Assembly (NCBI GenBank): GCA_032821775.1
Contig: JAVLRN010000012.1
Location: 806,001-870,000, forward strand
DNA length: 64,000 nucleotides
DNA from: Sanguinoderma infundibulare
Taxonomy: Eukaryota > Basidiomycota > Agaricomycetes > Polyporales > Polyporaceae
Reading direction: 5' to 3'
This document shows, in pieces, positions 35,240-47,992 of this stretch; the stretch's first letter is position 1; each line of letters opens with the position of its first letter. Both the position numbers and the translations under genes were made by a program. A model generated the notes under the pieces. That model was given only the letters and a program-made list of their open reading frames with translations. It searched no databases and had not been told where the DNA came from.

Positions 35240-36895
35240 ATGGAGTATCTGTCCGAGGTGAGCCGCCCGGCTCCAAGTTGCCCAAAGCATATGCTCATGC
35301 TCCCCGTCCTAGGATCATGTTAAACTCCTTCTCACGAAAGAATGGCTTGTGAAGGCGGATAGCGAGACATCCACACCTTACCTATTGGTTCGTGTTCGTC
35401 ATGCCACAGCGTTGAATGCGGGACGCTCATGCCAATACGCCGTCCACAAACAGAAGTTCTACTCATCTACAGTTGACATCAGCTGTTGCATTCTCATCAC
35501 AGACACGAAGAACATGTGGGGCGAAGGTTAGCGTTCTCACCGATATTTCGGTGTCCATGCGTTGTGTCAAACTCAAAGGCATGCTACAGTCCTGTCAAGT
35601 AATCAGATTGCTCGGAGATGGCGCGATAGCAACCCGCAAAACTCTACGAGCTTCGCGGACGAAGACACAGATGAGCCGTGGAGGATCAAGTGCCTGGAAT
35701 TGATTTCCGCAGCCCACTCTCTCGGAGGGTTTCCCGAACTCTCCTTCGAGCTAGCCAAGTCTAATTACTCCGTGCGCACACCCACGCTGAACTTTCTAGA
35801 CGACTGTCACTGAGGTCGTGTTCAATAGGACTTTGCCTTCACGCTGAGCAATGACTCGTTCCGATGGCGGTGGGAGACGTTCTCGCTCGGGCCCAGGATG
35901 TCAGCCGACATCCTCTCCAAGCACCTCATCCTCCCGCTGATCAGCATGACCCACCTCGCCTTCACTTCCGCAGATCCTCTGGGCACAACATCCGAGGCTG
36001 ACCTGGAGAAGGTATGCATGCCCCAACTTCCCCCTCTCATCCGAGTCCGCCGCTGAATTGGTTCGGCGCCGTGCCCCAGTCCGTGGACAAGGTCGGCAGG
36101 ACCGCCCGCCGCACGCTCGACACGCACGTTCGGAATGCGCTTTCTCGGCCTCTCCTCGCGACAACGCTCCGGCGCACAACAGCCATGTTTAACTTCGTAC
36201 CGGACCTCCGTACGTGTGCCGCCTGTCTGTACGAGTCCCATGATGCTTCTCGCTGAGACGATCCACAGCTCGGATTGTCGCAGCTTCCGATACCCCGGAT
36301 CTCACACCGCCCTCACCTCCTCCAGTTGCGTCACGAGCTCCGTCCGCTTCAAAACCTCCGTTGCGCCGGGCGCTGTCCTCTTCCCCTCCTGCGCACCAAG
36401 CGGTATGTTATCCTACTCCCATCCAAGCCAGAAGCTGATTGTGGCCGCCTACAGAGCTCTAGTGGCCAGGCTAGCCCTCGCAGTCAATCCAGTGGATCGC
36501 ATCAGGTGGCAAAGAAGGCGCCGCCGCCACCGGATGAGGACTCCGTCACGGAAGAGGAGCCAGAAGAAGACTACGGTGCCGCGAGCGGGACGGAGCAGGC
36601 TGCCGTGCAAGATCGTCGGAATGCCAATGCGAGGGACAGCAGCCCCGCCCGGTCAGTGCCGTCGAAGCGTCCCACCCCAGATCAGCCCGAGTCCCCGCCT
36701 CCGAGGTCCCCGCAGCCGCCGTCGTCGTCGCCCCTCCCGCCACCGAAGGAGAACAAGAAGGCGAGGGCGGTCGACTCGTCGAGCGACGACGAAGACAGCG
36801 AGGAGCAGCGCAAGAGGCGTCTGGCGCGGCTCAAGGGAACTGGGGCCGCCCGGGGGCCAAAGCAGCCGCTGAAGCGTGGGGGAAGGCGGTTCTGA
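35240..36895 (+). CDS. XLF/Nej1-like non-homologous end-joining factor
   Basis: XLF (Nej1 in yeast) bridges DNA ends with ligase IV and XRCC4 in the nucleus. The first exon is MEYLSE. The next gives DHVKLLLTKEWLVKADSETS, then KFYSSTVDISCCILITDTKN with MWGE, IARRWRD, and a helical and sheet head ending WRWETFSLGPRM, HLILPLISMTHLAF. This follows the XLF N-terminal head pattern: a Trp-containing start, a beta-sandwich, then a WxW-type strand and helix with the leucine-rich HLIxPL. A coiled-coil stretch (VDKVGRTARRTLDTHVRNAL) follows. The C-terminal half is a Ser/Pro/acidic tail ending KQPLKRGGRRF, a basic patch with terminal Phe that resembles a Ku-binding motif. About six introns. The family is fast-evolving, so the call rests on the head domain. 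Confidence 0.8.
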
Positions 36896-37451
36896 GGACC
36901 CTCAGCTGAGATCCGTCGAGTTCTCGATCGTAGGTTTATCTTCTGCTGCCCACGAGAAGCACCGTGTAATCTCACTTATCTGCCTGCTGGGCGGCTGACC
37001 CGTGCGTGCCGTCTACCCCAATCTGCATCGTGGTTGCGTCGTGTTCGGCGGTGCATGGTACATGTCGAGGAGGCGCCCAGAGGCACATCGGAATGGCGAG
37101 CTTCGGAGAGTGGCTTCTTGCCCTGGCTTGTGTCAAATGACCGTAGGCTTTGTGGTGACTCAAATCGGCTGCAGTTAGGGAGTGTGCTTGAGTCGAACGC
37201 AACCTAAATGTTGTGAGCGACGTGTCCGTTGGCCACAAGAGCGGTGCATGAAATCAGAGTTTAAATATCAAAATCTCCATTGTTGCAAAAGAATACAATG
37301 TATAGGAGTCCGCACGGACAGCAAACAATACGATTAGCGAATGGCACATTGTACGATTAGAGAGCTAGCATCCACCGAGGACGGCACCACCGTATACACG
37401 GCACCGTAGAGAACACAGGGACCGTCAAAGGCATAGGTGTAGCATGTAAGA
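36896..37451. other. Convergent 3' region, no gene seen
   Basis: About 555 bp between the XLF-like gene and the Cys-rich gene, which converge. Only 3' UTR-like, AT-richer sequence (37250-37350) is seen. Confidence 0.4.
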
Positions 37452-37915
37452 TCACCGACGCCTGACGAGCGCCGAGAGGGCGGCTTCCTTGCAGGCATCA
37501 CAGGGTGCCTGGATCAGATTCAAGACTTTCCGCCGCTCGCGGTACGTCTGCCACCGTCAGTCGATCAGTCTCGGCGAGCACGCATCCATCCGCAGACATG
37601 CACACACCACGCACCTTCGGGCACGGACAATTGCGCGCGTTCTTGTGCGCGTGCTGGGAACTCAGTCCGCAATTCGGCGAGCCACAGTCCCACTTCTCGC
37701 CGGAGTGGTACAAGATCACGAAGTGCTGGGAAAGGAAAAGCGGGGGAGTGAGGAGGGGGGAGGGATCGGACGTCAGGGCAGCGTCGGCAAACGTTCAGGG
37801 ACGGCCTTACCTGGCATCCTCTGTGCTGGTTACCACAGCTGAGTAGCGATGAATGAATGAGCTCGGGTAAGTGTACGCGAGATGGTGGAATTCCTGACCA
37901 TTCTTCCCAGCACAT
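37452..37915 (-). CDS. Small cysteine-rich protein of the MCWE type
   Basis: Four exons: 37915-37899 (17 nt), 37838-37811 (28 nt), 37725-37615 and 37547-37452. They encode about 83 residues starting MCWEECCGNQHRGCQ, then HFVILYHSGEKWDCGSPNC, a His/Asn-rich turn, NCPCPKTYRERRKVLNL and APCDACKEAALSALVRRR. There are about eleven cysteines and no signal peptide. The frame joins only with these splice sites, and all donors and acceptors are GT-AG. Small proteins opening with MCW and carrying Cys pairs around an H[FY]V.xYxxGxxxDC core recur in mushroom-forming fungi as conserved proteins of unknown function; that comparison is from memory. The Cys/His spacing could bind zinc. Function unknown. Confidence 0.65.
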
Positions 37916-39612
37916 TCTGGCAGGAGGCGGTGCAGTCGAGTGACAAGACGAGTTCTGACGGATATGCCTCGGACGTCGACGGGCTGACGGGGGTAGATGA
38001 GGTATGAATAGGGACATCAAGGCCGTTGCGCACAAAGTCTTATATGGAGCGACAAGGCGCCCTCGCAAAGCGGAATGTGGAAATACATAACGCCAGCATT
38101 GGACGTCTTGTCACGAGAGAAGTCGGCGTACATGGTCGCGGTGGCCGCTCGCGGACAGCGCGACTGTCCTCCGGAGAAGCCGCGTCGTTTGGGGTGACGA
38201 GATACGGTTTCCAGATGGCGAAGGCAGTTGCGGCCGGGGCTGCCGAAGATGGGATGTTGATAAGAATCCACGGACGCCGGCGCAGGACCTTCAAGCCCGG
38301 CCAAGGCTGTCCAAACCTTGGTCCTGTGACGCGAGCGAGCACGAGTCGGTGCCGGTTAGGATTTGTCGCCTGACACAAGCCGAATGAATGACCTGGAGAC
38401 ACGAACATAACGCGCGTTTGAGTCGTCGAGTCCAGATGAGACAAGAACGTACCCGGCAATTCACCGCCCCGCACCCGGCATGCTGAACTGGGTTTCACTC
38501 CGGTAGGACACGTCGCGGAAGGGCGAGTGCGCATGGCCCCGTCGCGGAAGGATTCGAAAGTGAAGGCCCGGAGATGTTCCTGTCCTTCATTGACGGTCGC
38601 TGGAGTATTATAATGTCACAAGTTCTTGAGACGATCATGACCACGGGTGCGGTTATTCACAGTGAGCGTTGTTGGGATTTACAGCGGATGTCGGATCGGT
38701 GAGCTAGCTGCGCAAGGGGAATGGGTCAGAAGCCATGAAAAATGTTTCCCGTCCCCCTACGTCCCCCGCGCGGTTTCGCATGGCTGGGCGATTAAGTATT
38801 AAGCGCAACCATGTTGATCAGACCGTCTGCATCGCTTGAACTTACTGCGGACCAAAACAACGACGTTAAGGAAGCCGGTTACCTGACAGGGGATTTCTAT
38901 GTTCCACATGGAATGGCCGGATGCCGTTAAAACCGTTCGTCAGGAAAAACATACATTTCCAGACGACGGCGGTATAAGACCTTGAGCTTCAATCAGCCTT
39001 TCATGATTGATTTATGCATCAGATAGGGCAAAGCCGGGCTCACCATGTGCAGGGGACTGGCAGAATGCGCACACTGCGAGCGAATGAATGTGTCACTGAC
39101 TGCAGCTAGATCCTCTGTCAACGAACTGAATGGATTTCGCTCCGCCCGGGTGCTTCATCTCCACTCTGAGACAGGGCCACCGGGTCGAGCTCTGGTCGAG
39201 GCAGGACCGTTGAGGTGCTCGAAGTCAGGGCCGGCGCCGGTACCTGCGGTGGACAAACCACTGAGAGTTCCTGCGGACGAAATGACTAATTGATGACGTA
39301 TTCTTGTTCCGTCCCTGTAATGTGCCGAAGTGACTGAGTACAATAAGATGCTCCACGACCATCGTCCAGGGTACGGTGAGGGTGGGAGGCAAGCTGCGAG
39401 GACTTACTCTCCACCGGAGATTGCAAGGCGACCGGCTCGTCGGACCGCCCACGGCACGCGTCTAACTTTCTTGCTTGGGCCATGCATTTGCTGCTGCGTT
39501 CCTATCGAGTCCCGTCCACTCGCTCGCGGATACTCGCCTCGGTCAGCACCGCTAAATCTGTGCACCTCAAGGTTGTAACTTTGTTGCCTCAACCTTGCAC
39601 CGGGATCCAGAC
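37916..39612. other. 1.7-kb region without a supported gene
   Basis: Several frames of 60-165 codons are open on both strands, but none has a domain or sensible splice partners. A TATA-like GGTATAAGA lies near 38970, with an 82-codon frame after it (39045-39293). I cannot support that frame as a gene. The right end must hold the promoter of the helicase gene. Confidence 0.4.
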
Positions 39613-42293
39613 ATGGCTCAGACGGCAACCGCGCCTTCAACGTCCTCCCAAGGACCAAAGGTGAATAAGCTTGATCGGTGTGCTACACACTCCGTTACTC
39701 ACCATGGAGACGCAGGCGAAGACAAAGGCTAAGAAGAGGTACCTCAAGGCGAAGAAGGACAGACGTAAAAAGCGCAAAGCACTCGCAGGGAGCGCGCCGG
39801 GAAACGAGGGCAGTGCCTCCTGGAGGAAACACGATGACGGTGAAGACGAGGACGAGGACGGGTCCGGGTCTGACGAGTCGAAGTCCAGTGACAGCGAGAA
39901 CGATGGTGCGTCAGAGGTTACGGGAGCGCAGCCTATCCAACAGGCCGTTGTCCCTGGCAAGCGCGCCCAGAAGGACGGAGAACGGCCCAAGAAACGACGT
40001 AAGACCGACACCGGCGAACCCGACGCGCAACGCGCCCCGAGTCCAGAAGAGGCCGAGCCCCCCGCGAAGTCTTCCCCTTCGCCGCGTGCACGGTCCCCCA
40101 CACCCCCTGTGGCCCTCCCTGCGTTTCCCCAGCCTCGGAGGCCCGAGGCACCGTCCAAGTCTGTGCTCGCGCTACAAGGCCTCGACAAGGCCTTGATCGA
40201 AGCGGAGGTCGTCGACCCCGCGACCACCGTGCCGCTCGATGTTGTCAAAGATACGGATGCGCAGGATGAGCGGACAGGGCTAAGCGGAAGGATGCGGAAG
40301 AGGTTGCAGGATTTGGGGATCACGGAGCTTTTTGCTGGTCTGTCCTGGTCGTCCCGTACGCTACCGGTGTACTACTTACCCCGGGGCCCCTGCAATAGTA
40401 CAGACGGCTGTTGTGCCGCTGCTTCTGTCTTCTTCGGGGTCGAGGAGACTGTATCGACCGTATGATCCGCCGGAAGATCTGTGCGTGTCTGCTCCTACGG
40501 GAAGCGGGAAGACGCTTGCCTATGTCTTGCCCATCGTAGAGGTATGTTTTTCTAGGACATGCTTGACTATCAAATACTCATACGGCGCCATGTTTAGGTC
40601 CTGTCGTCCCGCATGATAACTCGATTACGGGCACTAGTGGTCCTACCAACACGAGACTTGGTGGTCCAGGTACGGGAAACATTCGAAGCAGTGGCGAAAG
40701 GCCGTGGGTTGAAGGCAAGTTCACTTGCGCGACGATCGTGGAATTTGGCATTGACGTTTGGCGCAGATAGGTACAGCGACCGGGCAGCATTCTTTTGCAC
40801 ACGAACAAACGCAACTGGTAGCCGAGCGAAGTTCAGAGTACGTCCCTGGATCGAACATGCTGCGAAGTTTCACTGAGTTGAAAACCAGATTACAAGGTGG
40901 CTCAAGCAAAGTCGACATCCTCATATGTACTCCAGGACGTTTGATCGACCATCTGAATGGCACACCCAACTTTTCCCTGCAACATCTACGCTTCCTCGTG
41001 AGTCACCTCGTGTATTTATGATTTTCATGCCTGAATGCCCGTGCAGGTCATCGATGAAGCCGATCGTTTGCTAGCACAGTCATTTCAAGACTGGCTAGCT
41101 CAAGTCCTTGCGGCAACTCGACCACCCCGAGCTTTCGACGAGACTAACAGTAGCCCGCCAAACGAGCCCGAGTCGCTCGATGTCGCTGCGAAACGACATT
41201 CGCATCCAGACTCCTTGTCCCCGGCCTTCCTTCACTTGCTGCGGGACGTTCCGTACATTCGTACGGATTTCGACGAAAAGAAAGAGTCATCCTGTCAGAA
41301 GCTCCTCTTCTCTGCCACTCTTACGCGAGACCCTGCAAAGATTGCTGCCTTAGGGCTGCGCCAGCCGAAATATATTGTCGTGCAGAGCCAGAAGGCGTCG
41401 GCGACGAGCAAGGAGGAGGGTGTCCTAGATTTCGTGATGGAAAAGTTCACCATGCCAGCTACGCTGACGGTATGGTTCCGTTCGCTCGTTGCATGCAGTG
41501 TACTGACTCGGCTGATACAGGAACATATGATCGTCTGCGAGTCTTCCGTGAAGCCTCTGACACTGTTCCACCTCGTCCACACACGGGAAGTCATCAATGC
41601 CCTTGTTTTCACAAAGTCGGCAGAGTCGACGACCCGCCTCGTGCGGCTGTTCGAGTTTTTCGAGAGCGCGCGTGAGGCGTCGCGGGCAAAGAGGGTGGTG
41701 GCGCGAGCGTACTCGAGCGATCTCGCGCCTGGGGAGCGCAAGTCCATCCTAGAGCAGTTCAAGAACCAGGAGATACAGATGTATGTCTTTCCACTCATCT
41801 ATAGCCATGTTGATAACAGCTGAGTGATGGGTGCCGTTTGACAGACTCATATGCTCGGATCTCGTCTCGCGAGGGATCGACATCAGCCACGTCTCCCACG
41901 TCGTGAGCTACGACGTCCCCATCGACTTGAGAAAATACGTCCATCGAGTCGGCCGGACAGCGAGAGCCGGTCGTGCCGGTGACGCGTGGACATTGGTCGA
42001 GGAGCAGGAGGTGAGAACAATCGCGACTGCGCCCGTATCAACATGCCCGGACTGACCGAGCGTTCTTCGCAGGCGCGGTATTTCAAGACGATGCTCAAGG
42101 AGGCTGATCACCTGGGAAAGGTGAAGCGCTTGAGGCTCGCGGACTCGGACGTCGAGCCCCTCAAGCCCGCGTATGAGGTGTGTGTGTCAATGTGTCTTTG
42201 AGCTGTGGATTAGATGATTAACTTTTTTGCTTCAACTGTGTTACACAGATGGCCTTGGCACGGTTGAAGGAGACGTACACGCGTTCGAGTTGA
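39613..42293 (+). CDS. dbp6: DEAD-box RNA helicase, DBP6/DDX51 type
   Basis: Nucleolar ATP-dependent RNA helicase for assembly of the large ribosomal subunit. The first exon is MAQTATAPSTSSQGPK. The next carries a Lys/Arg-rich and acidic N-terminal extension (AKTKAKKRYLKAKKDRRKKR, then GEDEDEDGSGSDESKSSDSE), usual for nucleolar helicases. Helicase motifs in order: SAPTGSGKT (I), VLPTRDLVVQV (Ia), CTPGRLIDHL (Ib), VIDEADRLL (II), LFSATLTRDP (III), ALVFTKSAEST (IV), ICSDLVSRGIDI (V) and VHRVGRTARAGR (VI). The long insert between motifs II and III (PPRAFDETNSSPPNEPESLD...) is typical of the DBP6/DDX51 subgroup. About nine introns; the last exon encodes MALARLKETYTRSS. No lesion is seen. Confidence 0.93.
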
Positions 42294-42908
42294 TGACGAG
42301 TTGTCCTTACATAGGTCATCCCGGCGCTCCGACCCCGGGCCACTCTGCTTACACGAAGGGTCCATTTTGCGTGGCATTTGCATTTGATGGACGTTTACTC
42401 CATTCAAATGCCTCGGAGATGACTCCTTTGAACGACCGCGGGTGTGTCTGGTGCTGTGGCATCAAGATTAGCAAGCAGAGGTTGTGAGTTTGCGAGGGGA
42501 ACCGGAGAGAGAGGCAAGAAGGCGGCGTAATCTCGGACTTTAATCGCCCTAGGTAATGCGTGAGGTCGATAGCAAAGATACCTTGTCCCGGGTGCATATG
42601 AAGAGGCTGTCGAAAGACATGGGAGTACAAGAGCAGTGGTGGAGGAGATCTGAAAGAAGTCCCAGTACGAAAGGCCGCGGCCGTGGCTAAATTCGGCCCT
42701 TTGCTCCGAGGCGGTTTGTCAGCTCGATGAGAGAACGCAGCTCGGACGGTGGCCATCTTCGGGTGAAGGCTGGAGGGATGTACGTACACCCCGGCAGACA
42801 GCTCTCCAGTGACTCGCCATCTTCTCCGGTTCCTCGGACTGGCTGCCCTTAAAGGTCCTGCGGTCGTCCGAAAACGGCCTGCTCGTCATCTCTGCTGCCT
42901 CTCGCGCG
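42294..42908. other. Helicase 3' flank and ABC transporter promoter
   Basis: 615 bp between two plus-strand genes. No gene, TATA box or repeat is seen. Confidence 0.4.
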
Positions 42909-45900
42909 ATGTTAATGACGGAAGACTCGTTTGAGAAGACAGAAGCCGAGTACGAGCACTCACCAGAGGCCGCCAACAAGTCTCGATGGTACGGCGCTGA
43001 AGACTTTGACATTACCTTCTAATAACAAATAATTTTCCATCCACAGGAGCGTCAAGGCCCTCTTCACGCCCAAGGAGATTCCTCCTCCCAAGGCCTCGCT
43101 CGACGACGCAGACATCATTCCCGAGGTCACGGCGACATGGCTTAGCATCCTCACGTTCCAATGGATCACGCCCCTCATGTCTCTGGGCTATGCTCGCCCA
43201 CTCGAAGCCTCCGACCTCTACAAGCTCCAGGACCACCGCGCGGCTGCCGCCATCGCTGAAAAGATCACAAAGTCGTTCGAGAGGCGACAGAAGGAGGCGG
43301 CTCAGTACAACGAGCGCCTTGCCAACGGTGAAATCAGCCCTGGCTTCAAGCGTTTCTGGTGGTCCTTGCGAGGTGTTCGCGCCGAGCGGGAGAAGCAGTG
43401 GAGGGAAAAGGATGGCAGGAAGAGGGCCAGTCTGGTGTGGGCCATGAACGACAGTATCAAATGGTGGTTTTGGACCGGTGGTCTGTTCAAGCTCGTCGCA
43501 GACGTCTCTCAAGTCACCACTCCACTTCTCGTTAAGGTATGCTTCCCCCACGACCTCATTACACGCACGAAATGTCTAACCAACTGTGCAGGCTATCATC
43601 AACTTCGCGACGCAATCATACACGGCGCACCAGCTCGGACGTCAAAATGAGGCACCCCCAATCGGCAAGGGTATTGGTCTCGCTCTTGGCTTGTTCGCGC
43701 TTCAACTGCTATCGTCCCTATGCAATCACCACTTCTTCTACCGCGCCGCATCCACCGGTGTCCTCCTCCGCGGCGGTCTCATTACGGCTATCTACGACCG
43801 CTCTCTCAAGCTCACTTCCCGCGCTCGCACCACGCTCACCAACGGCAAACTCGTGAACCACATCTCCACAGACGTTTCGCGCATAGATTTCTGTTGTTCT
43901 TTCTTGCAGCTCGCGTTGACCGGCCCGATACAGATGATTGTCTGTCTCATCATCCTGCTCGTCAACCTTGGCCCTTCCGCTCTGGCCGGTTTCGCGTTCT
44001 TCATCCTGATGACGCCCATCCAGACCGTGGTCATGAAGCAGTTCATCAAGCTTCGCCACAAATCCATGGCATGGACAGACAAGCGCGCCAAGTTGTTGCA
44101 GGAACTGTTGGGTTCGATGAAGATCATCAAGTACTTTGCTTGGGAGGTGCCCTACCTCAAGCGCATTGCGGAACTGCGCGGGAGGGAGATGGCGTAAGTC
44201 ACTAACTCTGTGCGTATATGCATAGTTCTCATGTCCACCCTTTAGGTACATCCGCACTCTCCTGGTTATTCGGTCCGGCAACAACGCCATCGCGGTCTCT
44301 TTGCCCGCACTGGCTAGTGTCGTTGCGTTTGTCGTCTATTCGGCGACAGGTCATGCACTCGACCCTGCAAATATTTTCTCGTCTCTCACGCTTTTCCAGT
44401 TACTCCGCTTGCCCCTCATGTTCTTGCGTAAGTTCTGTTCTGCTGCAATCGAGGCAACGTCGTCCCACTAACTTGCATCCAAATCAGCTCTGGCCCTGAG
44501 CGCATCCGCGGACGCATACAACGCAACGCAACGTCTATATGGCGTCTTTGAGGCGGAGACACTTTCTGAGACGACGGTCCAGGACGAGAAACTGGACGAC
44601 GCGGTCCGAATCGTAAACGCTGAGTTTATTTGGGACGGCCCTCCGCCGGATGTGCCCAGCGGCAAGGACAAGAAGGGCAAGAAGCAGAGCAAGAAGGCGG
44701 TCCCGCCGCCATCCGAGGCGAAGCCGGAAGAGCCGTTCAAGCTCAAGGATGTGAACCTTGCCATCCCTGACGGGCGGCTGACAGCCATTGTTGGTAAGTG
44801 TTTGGGTAACGCATGGCCACCCTGTCGATAGAAGCTGATTTGATTTGGCTCATGAAGGCCCTGTCGGGTCCGGGAAGTCGTCTTTGCTGCAGGGCATGAT
44901 CGGCGAGATGCGCCGAACCGCTGGTACCGTTCGCTTCAAGGGCACGGTCGCATACTGCCCGCAAAGCGCCTGGATTCAGAACGCTACCGTTCGGGAGAAC
45001 ATCACGTTCGGACGGCCCTTCGATGAGGAGCGGTACTGGAAAGCAATCCACGACGCGTGTCTAGAGGCCGATCTCGACCTTCTCCCTAACGGTGACATGA
45101 CGGAAGTCGGCGAACGGGTGAGTTATTGTTATGTGTGTACGTGTGTATAGGCCAGCAAGCGCTGACGAGTTGCTTCTAGGGCATCTCGCTTTCTGGTGGC
45201 CAGAAGCAGCGGATCAACATCTGCCGTGCCATCTACGTTGGTGCTGACATCCAGATCTTCGACGACCCGATCTCCGCGCTCGATGCCCACGTCGGAAAGC
45301 ATGTCTTCCAAAACGTCTTCCTTGGCGCCGCGCAGGGCAAGACGCGCGTTCTCGTTACGCACGCGCTCCATTTCCTGCCGCAGGTCGACTACATTTATAC
45401 CATGGTCGACGGCAAGATCGGCGAGCACGGCACGTACGCGGACCTCATGGCCGCGAACGGCGACTTTGCACGGTTCGTGAACGAGTTTGGGAGCAAGGGG
45501 AGCGAGGTGGAGAAGGAGGAAGAGCCTGAGGAGGAGGTGCCAGACGAGAAGGCTGCGGAGAAGATGAAGAAGCGAAAACAGGGCGCGGCCCTGATGCAAG
45601 TCGAGGAGCGGAATACTGGCGCTGTCAGCCGCGAGGTGTACATAGAGTACATCCGGGCAGGCAAGGGTTACATCATCCTACCCCTCCTGGTCCTTTCTGT
45701 GGCTCTCCTTCAAGGCGCGCAGGTCATGTCGTCGTACTGGCTGGTCTACTGGCAGGAGGCGTGCGTATCATCTTTTTTATCCGCGTGCTTGGCGACTCAT
45801 TTTGGTTCACAGGAAATGGCCTTTTGGCGCTGGGTTCTACATGGGCATCTACGCGGGACTCGGTATCTCTCAGGCAGTGACGTTCTTCATGATGGGCGCG

Positions 45901-47611
45901 ACATTCGCGTCGTTGACCTACTTTGCGTCACAATCGATGCACCGCGCCGCGATCACCCGTGTCATGTATGCGCCCATGTCGTTCTTCGAAACAACACCTC
46001 TTGGCCGGATCATGAACCGCTTCTCCAAGGATATCGACACCATCGACAACACGCTCGGAGACGCGATGCGTATGTTCGTGGCGACGCTGGCAAGCATCAT
46101 GGGTGCCGTCATCCTGATCGCGATCGTCCTCCCGTGGTTCCTTATCGCTGTCGGCGTCGTTGGAATCGCGTACGTCTGGTCTGCGATGTTCTACCGCGCA
46201 AGTGCGCGGGAGCTGAAGGTGTGTTGTATTGTTCCTCGATATTTTGAAATGACACTGACGCTTCTTCTCCAGCGCATCGACGCTGTTCTGCGGTCCTCGC
46301 TCTATAGCCACTTCTCCGAGTCGCTCTCCGGTCTGGCAACCATTCGCGCTTACGGCGAGACGGACCGGTTCCTGGACGAGAACAAGAAGCGCGTCGACAT
46401 CGAGAACCGCGCGTACTGGTTGACGGTCACGAACCAGCGCTGGCTCGGAATCCGCCTCGACCTAATGGGCATCCTCCTCAGCTTGGTCGTCGCCCTCCTC
46501 GCCGTCGGCACCCGCTTCAGCATTTCGCCGTCGCAGACCGGCCTCGTGCTGTCGTACATCATCTCCGTCCAGCAGGCGTTCGGCTGGCTCGTCCGCCAGA
46601 GCGCCGAGGTCGAGAACGACTTCAACAGCGTCGAGCGCATCGTGCACTACGCCAAGCAGCTCGAGCAGGAGGCGCCGCACGAGATCGCGGATCACAAGCC
46701 GCCCGCGTCGTGGCCTGCAGATGGCCAGATCGAGTTGAAGGACGTGGTGCTGAAGTACCGGCCGGAGCTCCCGGCCGTCCTGAAGGGCCTGACGATGTCG
46801 GTGAAGCCGGGTGAGAAGATCGGCATCGTCGGGCGGACGGGCGCGGGCAAGAGCAGCATCATGACGGCGCTGTACCGGCTTGTTGAGCTCTCCGAGGGCT
46901 CGATCGTCATCGATGGGGTGGACATCTCGCAGATCGGCCTCAACGACTTGCGCAACGGACTGGCGATCATCCCGCAGGACCCGCTCCTGTTCTCTGGGAC
47001 GCTGCGGAGCAACCTCGACCCGTTTGGCGAGCACGACGACGCGCGGCTGTGGGACGCGCTCAGGCGCGCGTACTTGGTGGAGGACGCGGGGAACAAGGCC
47101 GTGGAGGACGACGGCGAGGGGACAGGCTCGGGATCGCACACGCCCGTGAACCGGTTCTCGCTCGATAGCCCGATCGAGGACGAGGGTAGCAACCTGTCCA
47201 TTGGACAACGCTCGCTGGTGTCTCTCGCCCGTGCGCTCGTCAAGGACAGCAAGATCCTCATCCTCGACGAGGCGACTGCGTCCGTCGACTACGAGACGGA
47301 CAGGAAGATCCAGGACACGATCGCGAGCGAGTTCGAGGACCGCACGATCCTGTGCATTGCCCGTATGTGTTCTTCGCTCCTCTTTCCTTGGCTCATGCTG
47401 ACATTATTTTGGTGTGATAGACCGGCTGCGGACCATTATCGGTTACGACCGCATCTGCGTCCTCGACGCAGGCCAGATCGCCGAGTTCGACACGCCCGCG
47501 AACCTGTTCGAGGTCTCTGGCGGGATCTTCCGCAGCATGTGCGATCGGTCGTCCATTTCGCTCAACGACATCAAGATGGCCGAAAAGGCGAAGGAGGCCC
47601 GGCTGACCTGA
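42909..47611 (+). CDS. ABCC-family full transporter, YOR1-like
   Basis: Plasma-membrane or vacuolar exporter of organic anions and drugs, powered by ATP. It starts [15 protein letters not shown] (exon 42909-42988; a second in-frame ATG lies at 42915) and continues [15 protein letters not shown]. Order: TMD1 with six helices, NBD1 ([36 protein letters not shown]), a charged linker, TMD2 and NBD2 ([37 protein letters not shown]). NBD1 has Asp where the catalytic Glu would be, the usual degenerate site of ABCC proteins. There is no extra N-terminal TMD0, which with the compact start and [18 protein letters not shown] fits the YOR1 (oligomycin resistance) subgroup. Length about 1,430 residues, around nine introns. 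It ends KAKEARLT. Substrate unknown. Confidence 0.94.
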
Positions 47612-47992
47612 TACCAGCCCTCCCCGTCTGCATCCAGTACGTATAACGCTTTCAACGGTTTTCCTCGCCTTTCGACCTCATGGCGAGCCGCGATGATACA
47701 ATAATGAGCCTTGTAGATGCGTTCTTTATTACGTTTTTAATGCACGGTGCTTGGTAGGATAGGATTTTGTTACACTTCACGATATTACGACGGACGATGA
47801 TCACGATGGCATATATCCTGTGTATACTAGTACTGGATGACTCCTTGGACGATTGCAATGTGATGTATGTACCTATAGACTCAATACACTTGAGAACCTC
47901 TTGCCTACGTAAGTAGGTCACGAGAACTCCGGCGTGTAAGCAGACCGCAGTATCACTTCTAAACTTGAACGCAACTTAAACGATACAACGAC
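47612..47992. other. ABC transporter 3' flank and racemase promoter
   Basis: 380 bp, AT-richer, with no gene or repeat seen. Confidence 0.4.

Noticed and set aside
43718..44290. 190-codon minus-strand frame inside the ABC transporter
   Set aside because: It is the antisense shadow of a conserved membrane domain exon with high GC content.
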